This document shows, one piece after another, positions 50,791 to 61,500 of a stretch of DNA of 64,000 bases. A program made the translations under genes and the position numbers. Source of the stretch: Epiperipatus broadwayi (lineage: Eukaryota > Onychophora > Udeonychophora > Euonychophora > Peripatidae); the NCBI GenBank assembly GCA_028023455.1, contig JAQFVV010000012.1:3126023-3190022 (forward strand), read 5' to 3'. The notes under the pieces are model-generated. The model was not told where the DNA came from and searched no databases. It saw only the letters and a program-made list of their open reading frames with translations. The first letter of the stretch is position 1. The number at the start of each line of letters is the position of its first letter.

Positions 50791-51254
50791 CATTGAACTT
50801 TTTAGAAGAGCAAACAATTTAAATAAATGTGATGAAACATAATGTATTCCTGCGGTTATAGAAGCCCATTATTTTATCGACAACTAAATCATTTTTAATA
50901 TAATTGACTATAAAATGATGTACATAAACTTTTGTTAATCTATATCCTGTTCTAATTGAAAAATCATCTAATATGCATATGAATAATTAATTAATGATGT
51001 AGCATTTTTAATACTTGAGGCACAATTGTTTTTCATTACAACATTAACTTTGACAAAGATGAATACAATTTAATCAAAATGTTGGCAATCTAATTCAGTG
51101 ATGGAATTTTCTGTTTCAGTGGATGAAGTTTTTCTGGGAATTTAAAAACTTTAAACAAGATTTTTTTGTGTGCTGAATGGAATAATTTCTCTATGCATAA
51201 TCTAGTACATAATATCCAAAAAACGTTTTTATTTCATATGTATATATATATATA
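50791..51254. other. No gene recognised
   Basis: A+T-rich spacer with (TA)n at about 51,240-51,259 bordering the 4.6-kb repeat. Confidence 0.6.
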
Positions 51255-54200
51255 TATATTCTAACCTCCCCTTGTGCATTCTCACCCCAAAATATACTGT
51301 TTATTACGAATATTATGGGTTCTAGCTCAGTTAACAAATAAATAAATGAAATATTCAGCATTAATTAAAATGATTACTAGCTCTAATTTTAAAATACAAA
51401 TACGGATCAATTTTAAAATGAATTAAACAAATATTTACTATTTTCATGAGACATGGAGTGACAATACAGGGAACGAGATAGACTACATTGAGCCATTATC
51501 CACATGATACTACCTCAATGGCATAAGAACACTATCCCCCCTTTTTACTATACCAAATAACTAACTCATAGTATTCTTACGACTTTCTGAGCTCTATTCA
51601 CTATGATTAAAATAATAATCATATCTTAATCTTCTTTATAACAAAAATCTAGCTCAATTAAATAAAATGAAGTAAAATAAAATAAAATCTCAGGTTCATA
51701 AATTGTATTCTAACTGATTTAAAATTACGGTAGTAAAAAATGAAAAGGGAATTTTATGTCATAATCTACTACACAGCAATTAACAATAATAAAAAAATAA
51801 TAATAACAATAATAATATAATATAATCTTATTTCTTCCTGAAATGAAATAAATAAATATGTACGTGGTAGTATTTTAATAATCTGACAACAGAATATGTG
51901 TGGCAACATTAGCATATAATTTAATGTAATATTGTGGCAACCGACTTATGACCAATAAATAATATAAAATTATGATCTTTTAATTTTAACATACCAATAA
52001 ATTCTCAAAATTCTTATAACATTTTTATGTTTACCTTTTGTGCAAAACCTATATGTCTGTTTCAATTATAAATGTATCGTGATTTCATGCATCCATGTGG
52101 AGAAATAACAACTCGGACACAAAACTTTAAAACAAATTTAAAACAAAGTTTATTAACAACATAAATAAATTAACAATATTTTTACACTATATACATTGAA
52201 TACCCCTTACTTTCATATCTCACGTTAGTTTATTAGTTTATAAAATGAAATCAAAATATTATTTACTTTTCCTAGTTAAATCTTATTTTTTTTAACACTT
52301 AAGAAAATACAGTATTATTACTTGATTTATTATTATGGTTAGCTTATTACAAAATGCATTTCTTATATGATTATCATAAACACTTTTCATCCCTAATATT
52401 ATTAAAATTACATTTTTTTTACAAAAATTTACATTCGTAATAAAATTCTACAAAATAATAAAATTTAGTTTCATATTGGTTGTATGGAAACTTACAAAGT
52501 CAAAACACTATTCTACATTTAGTATTAGGTTTTTATTATTCATTATCCGATGTTTATTAATCCTAATATTCTCATTCAAGCCTTACTTCGGATGATATAA
52601 TTATAACTATTAATATACCATGCACAAGTATATGTTTCTTATACCTTATTGAATTTTCTCTTGATAAATATGCAATACTCATTCCCTCCAACATTAATAT
52701 TAAAAAAAAACATTCAAATTTTATTATCACTTTTAAAATACTTGGTTTAGATTTCTTTTCAAAATCTTATATTCATTTCTGAATTAATTTTACAATGTAT
52801 TATATGATTCTTTCTCTCTTTATGATATTTTGGACTTTCAATTTTAAAGTTACACAATTCTATACATTCAAACAAATAAACTATTCTTACATAAACGATA
52901 TCATATCTTCAGTTCTATTTTATTCATTATTTCTTTGAAAATATCTTTCTGACCAATGCAGATTCACGAAATAAGGATAGCGAAGATAGATGCATAGGAT
53001 CAAAATACAACTAGAATATTACTCGTCATATACCTTGACAATCATGGCACAGTGAATTAAAAGACACTATAAAGGAGTGACCTTTACCTGTCTACCAACC
53101 TCTATCATAGGAACGATGCTAAAGCTATTTGTTCAGCTTTATTATAACATCCAAAGTTTAAAGATATGCAAAAACACTGTCCAAACTATATGTGTTCAGT
53201 TATAGGGCCTAGTTAACTATACTGAATTCACACAAAACTAAATATGATCCAAATCCTTTATTTTTCCTATTTCTTAAAAAAAAAACATCATCTTGGTTTC
53301 CTCTCCACTAGTACTTCCAAGTCACTATCCGATCTTATTTCTCAAGATTTTTTTCTATACTGTACATCGACAAATACATATCTGCATTACTAACAATAAT
53401 AAAATTCATTTATTTTAAAACTATTCCACTGTTCTATAAGACAGCTTGCTTACTACTTTCCTCCATATATTTAGTCATAGAAACTACTTAAATATCTGAA
53501 TACTTTATCACATGAAAGTTCAAAAGAATCACACAATTGTTATGTTAAATTATATGATTAATATACTTTAAAAAATTGTCGTATGCATAATCTGAATTAC
53601 TCCTATCTCATAATATGTTAAAAATGTTGTATAAAATGTGTACATATAATTTAAACTTTCACACTTCATTCTTAGGTCAATAGATGATCTAAAAAAAAAT
53701 ACATTATGCATTATAAATAACTATTAAAATTACCAAATGACCTTTATCTCCTCGATCACGTTCCGTAGGCTTCACCATCCATTTGATCCTTGTAGATATA
53801 AGATTCACATCCATACACTTTATTTTAAACACTATTTCTATAATTTTATCAAGCTATTATATTTAAATTTTAATATTACTAAATTTATGTTTTATGTTTT
53901 CCCTAATCTCACATAACATTTTATATTTTAAAATAAATTAGTAAAAAATATTCCAAACTATATTTACTGTACTTCTTCATCAAATTTCCTTGAAAACCGT
54001 TCATACTAAAGCTAAAAAAAAATGTTTATTATTTCTTCTTCAGTCACTTAATGTTCTCCTCCCTGCTTGTTCAATTTTAAGGTAAAACAATTATTGCTCT
54101 GTTTAATAAATATTCATAGATGACAATCCTTGGTTTTTTATAATATTTAATACAATTATTAATTATGATATCAATTAATCCCGTAAAGAAAACGTCTACA

Positions 54201-55940
54201 TATTCTCTTCTAATATTTTCTGCTAATATTTTCCCACGCGACTTTTATGATGCATCTTCTAGGTACTTTGATTTAAATATTCAGTAAATTTTTCTGTCTC
54301 CATGGATCCATTTTTTTTAAGTAATTTAAATTTCCATTTTCCTAATCTCTATCTTTATTAAGCGCTTTTATAATGAACACTTTATAATATTTTTAATTCT
54401 TCTTAGATAAAGTTTTTTCTTTTCCTTTTTTTTTAAAAAAAAAAATAATGACTCTTTCATATCATTATTCGGTATTTTTTTCTTTCTTTTAAAGTTCTGG
54501 TAACTATATACTTTGTAATGTTTCCTTTAAAAAGGACAAACATTCTTTCTCCGTTATAACTTTATAAACAATTTTTTCTTTATGATATACGCATCTTAAT
54601 TCTTTTCACAGAAAAGAATAAAAAAACTTCGGAGTAGCCTTATAAATTTGTGCTTCATAAATTTTTCTGACGGCAAGTAACTTCTTTTTTAAGTTTTCCA
54701 TATAATGTCCAAATTATATTCCTCTGAGTTACAATAATAAGTTTCTGGTTGAGCATAAATAAAGCTGTATCAAGGCACTTTACAAATATTTTTCCTTTAT
54801 CATAACTTCTATATACTGTTTTCTGTAGTATTTCCATTTTTACTGCAAAGTTTCGGCTAAACTTGAATAAAATATTCTGGTAAGAAAACTTTTAAACTAG
54901 CCTTCCATTTAAAGGTAGTTCAAAATATTATATTTTAAAAAACTTTTAAAATAAATATAAAATTTTAAAATTATATCACTTTTCTAGCTTACGATCTTAT
55001 ACAGCTAAAAAATATGTTACTCCTTCCTTTACTTACACATTACTTCTCCCGCTCCGTCTAATTTCTATTTTTCGTCTGCTAAATACCTCCGTTGATTGGT
55101 TAATGACTTTTTTAGCGCGAACAAATTTACACATTTTTAGTTTTATAATAGATTAAATTTTTTAAAATAAAGAATTTATGACATCATGTTTTAAAATATT
55201 ACTTAGAATAGTATTTTTAAACTCAATTATAGTTTTATCAAAATCATTTAAACTTTAAAACAATTATTAAAATAACATTTAATATTTCAACTTTTACTTT
55301 AACGATAGATAGCAATTACATTTAGTTTTATAATTCACAAACTTTATTATTATATTCTAACAAGTGTGTGTGTGAAGGTATATAATATACAGTCACATGA
55401 TTACTAACTTTATCAGATGATTTTTTTTTTAATTTACATCTCGGTCTAAATTACCAAAACTGATATATTACATTATATAAAAATAATTAGATAAAAATTT
55501 GGAAAAATAATTTAAAAATGTAGAACCAAATATAATTCTCACCATCATAAAGTTTATCTCAAAATATACTCTATTAATTTTGACTATTAAATATAATTAT
55601 AACACTACATATAGCATTTATTTAATTTATTAGTTTTAAAATATCATACTCGAATTATTAATATATTTTTAACTATTTATAGCTGTGTTATTTTATATGG
55701 CCAGCTTTTACAACCATAAGCAAGAATATAATTAAGCTTTATTTAATTGTTTTTTTTTTTAAATAATTCATTACATTTTTATATACCAGGTATTCAATTC
55801 AGCCTTAAATTGTACTATAAAATCTAATTATCCTACTATTATTCATATATCATACAAACATATCTTAAAATTTAAAATTTTTTTAGCAATTGATCATTCT
55901 ACCTTATTATGACCTATAGATAAGGGCACATAACTTCCCC
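51255..55940 (-). mobile_element. Unclassified 4.6-kb dispersed repeat, copy 2
   Basis: Diverged copy of 32,700-37,345, colinear throughout. The minus strand has the same polypurine-like run (AAAAAGGGGGGATAGTG, about 51,534-51,546). A minus frame at 54,655-54,837 begins MEILQKTVYRSYDKGKIFVK. Copy 1 has a corresponding minus frame (about 35,925-36,045) with matching spacing: both show KIF, DT(A/G)L and a later K-K. This may be the trace of a former coding region, but similarity could equally come from shared nucleotide ancestry. No recognised protein motif. Right end at GACCTATAGATAAGGGCACA. Confidence 0.7.
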
Positions 55941-58900
55941 CTTCGAATAAAAAATTTTAAATTAAACATCTAGTTTAATACCTACTTTATTCATTAATAC
56001 TCCTCATTTTATTATCTGCTATAACCAAATTCCATCTTATACTACTCAATACAACAGAATACACTGTCTGCTATACAAATTTATACAATATCTGGACACT
56101 AAACTCAGACTTTGAACTATTAATACTTATAAAAAATTTCTACACTTCTGATGGGTATGAGATTAAACTTCTAGCATTGTATGTCTCAAATAGCATAATA
56201 AAAAATATATTATGCTGGTAATTTTATATTATTATTATTATTACTTTAATATGAAGCTTGGTCATGTGTTAGTAACACACGCTATGGCAAAACCAATGGA
56301 AGAGTCCATTCAAAGGGGTGAATAATTATTTTAAAAAAATGTTCATTATATTAAATCTTACCGAATATATTTATTTTATAAATTAGAAAACTGTTATTTT
56401 CAAGAATCATTTCAGCTGTAACATACAATTTTATTATTTATTTAGGTTCAATTTAACTACAGATTCTTGCCAATATTAATGTATTATATTAAAAAAATTA
56501 TTCGTTTTGCTTAGTCCATAGTAATTAGTATTTTATTCTCCAATTGTTCTTTGAGCATTACCAGGTCCTAAATATTGTCAGATATGAGATATTTTATTCT
56601 TTATTAATTATAGCAGTAATAATTAATATTTTAACAGTAATTTTTTGCTTACTGCGATTTTAAATGGTCTGTATATCACATGCTTATACGTGTGTGTGTC
56701 TATTATTAAACATATTTATAATTATATGTAATTGCCAGTGAAAATGATTTTAAATCAATCAGATTCGGAAGAAAAAGGGGATCAATCATTTGAAGAATTA
56801 GAAAGTTGTTTAAGAGAGAATTATTATTTCTTTGTTATGACTGAATGAAAAGTATTTTGTGGCTATATGTTATAAAGTTTACAATGTTTATAATATTTTA
56901 TGGGATTGAATCAGTGTATTTGTTAGTTGAATATTTAATATGGGTAATTTGCCCAGTGCAGTATAGTGTAGTGTATGGAATTGAATATTCCTTTTCTTAT
57001 CTATGTATTAGAGTATATTTTGATAGGAGTGGATTGAATCCCCCTTTTATATTTGATATATTGAATTAGATGTGTATGAAGCTAGAGATGTTATCTTCCT
57101 AATTTTCATTTGGTGATGAGTTATTCCACCAATTATTTAGTCTTAAAGATAGACTTGGAAGTTATTGTTATATTACCTGTTTTGAATTATATAAATCTGT
57201 TATCCCATGTGTGTATTGGATGTTTTCCAGCTTATGCTATAGCCTAGTGTTTGATGGTTTATGATAAAAAGGAAGAATAAAAGGAAAGTATAGTATCTTA
57301 TAAAACATCTGTATTATAGTTGATAAATAAAGATTGATTGATCTTCACTTCCAACCGTATTATGATTATATTGAAATATCATAAGCAAACCGATTAGATT
57401 GATTAACATTATTTATTTATTTTCTTTGACACACAGCATAATACAGATTCATGCACAAATTGTCAATTTTGATATAAAAAAATTCATTATTAATGTAGAA
57501 CTTTACTTATCATGTTAAAACATTTTGTAGTAATCATTTAAGCTTCATCTCATTGATTTTTATCATTTAATCATAATTTACATAAATAATTAAGCAAAGA
57601 TAGGATATAGTTACTGAATACAAGGATTTACCTTATTTTGGCAAAGCAGAACCTAATTATCCAATAGAATACTTTACTTCAAAACTACAAAGGAAAATAC
57701 ATTTAATTAATAGAAGTATTTATTATCTTTGGTAAGATGGTCTAATATTATTCTTAGTTTAAATCCCCTTATTTTAATTTTATTTAATATATTTAAAAAG
57801 TAACAATGCAAAATCTTAATTTGTTCAGTAATTAGAATATTAATCTATATTGTTGTTATAAAAATTTTAGTAATAAATGAGTGATATTCAGCAAAAGGCT
57901 GAATAAAAGATATTTTAGTAATCAATTACTAAAAGTGTAAGGTCATATTTATTTTGTTTTATTTTTGTATAAGTCTATCAGAAATCACTGATAGCTAAAG
58001 AGCCATTTCTTTATAGTAAATAATAGGAACTTATTTAGTTCATTTAATGTTTCAAATAAAATGTTTACCAATCTATCAAAATGTTCTGATAAATGAAATA
58101 TTGTAGTTGTAAAAGTTACTGAATCATGTTGTATTGTATCTTCTTGTATAACCTGTACTCAATAATATTAAATCCCTTTGGAATTTGTGTTAATAACAAT
58201 AAAAGAAAAGTAGATGTTGATTTAACTATTTTTTTTTATTTGATTAATAAATATTTTGTTATCTAAATTTGTATTTGGAGTTTCTTCTATAACATTTATT
58301 CGTATTTCACACTTCTACACATGCTTATACATTTATTTTATTTAATGTAAAATAGTTGTATTTTATTAATTATAATGAATCTCTACATATGATGATGTTG
58401 ATTTCCTTGATTCAAACACTATATGAGATATCAATTGCTTACTGGTCATTTTTAAAAAGGGTTTTGTTATTTAATTTTTGTTTAGATGATGAATTGAAAT
58501 CAGAATGTGCCCGATTTCTTTCATTATCTAACTGCAATTATCTAATTAGGATATTGTTTGGTTTATAATATTATTTTCATAGTGTTAAATAATAATTTGA
58601 GGTATAGAAATGTTAGATCAAGCCATACCATAAGTTAATTCCCTGAGATCTTCAATATATCATTTAGATTAGATAATAAATTCATTTAGCCAGATTAGAT
58701 TAGTAAGTAATTAAAATTTAGTAACGATAAGTTTAGTTTGCGTTTAGAGCTAATGAATTATACATTACGATTTCTGAAATATTATTTTTTATTTTATTTT
58801 AGTTATTAGTTAATTGTATAATATAGTAGAGGTTATTCAGTGCATATGGATGATGGGAGGAGGTGAAATATAGAGTATTATTAGTTAATTTTAGCTAGTA

Positions 58901-59159
58901 GAATCTTACCAATTTAATTTTGGCTAGCATAGAACTTTTAGATGTTTATTCCTATTAGTAATAATATTTTCTCCCACATCTAATGTACATTGTACACCTC
59001 ATACACCTCTGTACCTTTCAACTGAGTTAGTTTTAGGTGAAAGCTTTAATTAAGAGCCTCATGAATAGATTTAGGTAAAATTAAATGAATATTTTATTCT
59101 ATGATCCATAGAATTGGTGCCCCCGGGTAATTGTTAGTGTTGGTGATAGGTGTGAGGAG

Positions 59160-59162
<3 letters not shown>
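55941..59162. other. No supported gene; one weak exon candidate
   Basis: Mostly A+T-rich. The interval 56,744-56,848 is an open stretch reading MILNQSDSEEKGDQSFEELE then SCLRENYYFFVMTE and a stop. It is less low-complexity than other frames and is preceded by a CCAG that could be a splice acceptor; an AATAAA occurs at about 57,325. With no homologue recognised I treat it as a possible terminal exon at most. The rest holds nothing I recognise. Confidence 0.3.

Positions 59163-59240
<78 letters not shown>
59163..59240. repeat. Long (TA)n microsatellite
   Basis: About 75 bp of TA; a poly-Tyr/Ile frame across it is an artefact. Confidence 0.95.
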
Positions 59241-59241
<1 letters not shown>

Positions 59242-59545
59242 AATGCAAATCAAATAGAAAATAAAGTGGGGAATAATTACATTTCTAGCACTCAAAATTC
59301 AATGAATTTAAAGAATATATATATTTATGTGAAGTTGCTGTTTTAAAATTAATGAATCACTTAAGTATTGTGGAAACTAATAAAACAATTATTTTATTAC
59401 AATAATCAAAAGTACTTCTAATAATACTTACAGTCAAAACTCATAATTAATTACACAATAAGCATAACCCAACTGAAATCATTTTTCAAAAAATATTTTT
59501 GAAATAGTTAAAGCTTTACTTCATTAGCATATAAATCCATAATAT
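59241..59545. other. No gene recognised
   Basis: A+T-rich spacer; nothing recognised. Confidence 0.6.
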
Positions 59546-59612
59546 ATAGATATATATGTGTGTGTGCGTGTGGGTGGGTGTGTGTGTGTGTGGGTGTGTG
59601 TGTGCGCTTTGT
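59546..59612. repeat. (TA)n-(GT)n microsatellite, left end of palindrome
   Basis: TA then GT/GGGT-rich repeats. It is mirrored by the (CA)n tract at about 61,328-61,372 at the far side of the palindrome. Confidence 0.9.
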
Positions 59613-59931
59613 GCACAGATAATGAAGCTGATAACAGTAAATAAAATTAATAATATTCTACAATTTAATAAGCTGAGTGTTTTCGGAGGATTCATTCTCC
59701 CATATTCATTATAAATCTACTATAGTTTAATTTGTAAATATTAATTCTTATTAAGAACATTGTCAGCATGTAATATTTATATAAGGCTAAAATTACATGT
59801 GCCTCTGGTGTTTAATTTTACTATAAAAGAGACCTCTACAAATCTTAACACAAGATTTGACTTTATAACGATAAGTATTACATGCTGACAATACGCTTAA
59901 TAAGAATTAATATTTACAAATTAAACTATAA
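59609..59931. repeat. Left outer arm of complex palindrome
   Basis: The stretch 59,611-59,737 (GTGCACAGATAATGAAGCTG onward) is the reverse complement of about 61,200-61,322. The segment 59,812-59,880 (TTTTACTATAAAAGAGACCT onward) matches the reverse of about 61,415-61,490. A nested inverted repeat (about 59,722-59,782 with 59,866-59,930, sharing ACATGCTGACAAT) lies inside. No coding frame. Confidence 0.8.
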
Positions 59932-60533
59932 TAACTGAAACACAGGCTTATTATATACCTGTGTCTATATATGTAATATAGGGTATATGAGCACAGACTT
60001 TCAGATGACCCATCACTCTCCACTCTATCTAATAACACTCATACACTCAAGCACATATATGCTGAAAAGATAAATAATGACCAATATATGTATTTCATGC
60101 TAAATCAGCAATCATCAGTTGGTCCAGATTATCATCTCCCACACATATATACTATAAGTGCTCAGATATATATTAAGATAGACAATCTTCATATTTTAAT
60201 GGACAGGCTCCAATCTACTACACACTCCAACTCTTTAACTATCCATCCAATTGAAAATCTGATGATGGAATGCTCAAAGGCCACCCTGAGGCCAAGATTC
60301 TTGTCACACCCATGTTGACCTAAGGTCAATCTGAACCCCACATGTACAGGACATAATCCATTAAATACATATGCAAGGATGGGCAGACATTTCTACAATG
60401 TAATAACTGAAACACAGGCTTATTATATACCTGTGTCTATATATGTAATATAGGGTATATGTGCACAGACTTTCAGATGACCCATCACTCTCTACTCTAT
60501 CTAATAACACATACACTCAAGCACATACATTAA
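59932..60533 (-). mobile_element. Ribozyme repeat family B, minus-strand array
   Basis: One full unit and a partial second: AACTGAAACACAGGC occurs at 59,933 and 60,404, so the period is 471 bp. Each full unit contains the CAGG...CCTG hairpin, a 59-nt hammerhead, a GGCCACCCTGAGGCC palindromic block, and TGACCTAAGGTCA. The second unit breaks off at about 60,533 where the plus-strand copy begins. Open frames across it are not conserved between units. Confidence 0.85.
60074..60132 (-). ncRNA. Hammerhead ribozyme, family B
   Basis: Same fold as the 48,949 copy. One outer stem I pair is lost (ATAATG for ATAATC on the displayed strand) and loop bases vary (TGATTTAGCA; stem III loop CA). Core CTGATGA, GAAA and the cleavage triplet ATA are intact. 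Confidence 0.78.
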
Positions 60534-61200
60534 AGTATGAAGATTGTCTATCTTAATATATATCAGCGCACTTATAGTATATATGTGTGGGAGATGATAA
60601 TCTGGACCAACTGATGATTGCTGGTTTAGCATGAAATACGTATATTGGTGATTATTTATCTTTTCAGCATATATGTGCTTGAGTGTATCAGTGTTATTAG
60701 ATAGAGTGGAGAGTGATGTGTCATCTGAAAGTCTGTGCACATATACCTATATTACATATATAGACACAGGTATATAATAAGCCTGTGTTTCAGTTATTAC
60801 ATTGTAGAGATGTCTGCCCATCCTTGCATATGTATTTAATGGATATGTCCTGTACATGTGGGGTTCAGATTCACCTTAGGTCAACATGGGTGTGACAAGA
60901 ATCTCGGCCTCAGGGTGGCCTTATCTGAGCATTCCAACATCAGATCTTCAATTGAATGGACAGTTAAAGAGTTGGAGTGTGGTAGCTAGATTGGACCTGT
61001 CCATTAATAGTATGAAGATTGTCTATCTTAATATATATCTGAGCAATAATCTGGACATAGTGATATGCTGGTTACATGATATTGTTTGTTTGAGAATACG
61101 TATATTGGTTGATTATTTATCTTTTCAGCATATATGTGCTTGAGTGTATGTGTTATTAGATAGGAGGGAGAGTGATGGGTCATCTGAAAGTCTGTGCACA
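60534..61200 (+). mobile_element. Ribozyme repeat family B, plus-strand array
   Basis: About 1.4 units in plus orientation, starting at TAAAGTATGAAGATTGTC and ending at GTCTGTGCACA. The first unit has an intact ribozyme (60,597-60,655); the second ribozyme (about 61,050-61,110) is broken: ACATAGTGATATGCTGG replaces the core. An 85-residue frame at 60,886-61,143 is an artefact of the unit. Confidence 0.85.
60597..60655 (+). ncRNA. Hammerhead ribozyme, family B (best copy)
   Basis: Stem I: ATAATC (60,597-60,602) with GATTAT (60,650-60,655) and CCAA (60,607-60,610) with TTGG (60,645-60,648), internal loop TGGA/T. CTGATGA at 60,611-60,617. Stem II TGCT/AGCA with loop GGTTT, preceded by a T-T mismatch. 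GAAA at 60,633-60,636. Stem III ATA/TAT with CG loop. Predicted cleavage after A60,644 (ATA triplet, compatible with the NUH rule). Confidence 0.83.
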
Positions 61201-61500
61201 AATTAAACTATAGTAGATTTATAATGAATATGGGAGTATGAATCCTCCGAAATCACTCAGCTTATTAAATTGTAGAATATTATTAATTTTATTTACTGTT
61301 ATCAGCTTCATTATCTGTGCACAAAGCCACACACACATTCACCCACACACACACACACACACACATATATATAAATATTTCTAAATTTAAGATCTAAATA
61401 TTGATGAAGATAAGAGTGGCCGCTCTTATCTTTATGAAATCGAATCTTGTGTTAAGATTTGTAGAGGTCTCTCTTATAGTAAAATTAAGCACACAAAGCG
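61201..61500. repeat. Right outer arm of complex palindrome
   Basis: Mirror of 59,609-59,931 with the (CA)n tract between its two parts. It contains the strong hairpin AGATAAGAGTGGCCGCTCTT at about 61,409. The end near 61,490 (AAATTAAGCACACAAAGCGC) is single-copy afterwards. Confidence 0.75.

Noticed and set aside
60886-61143. 85-residue open frame
   Set aside because: Lies within the non-coding 471-bp ribozyme repeat and is disrupted in sister copies.
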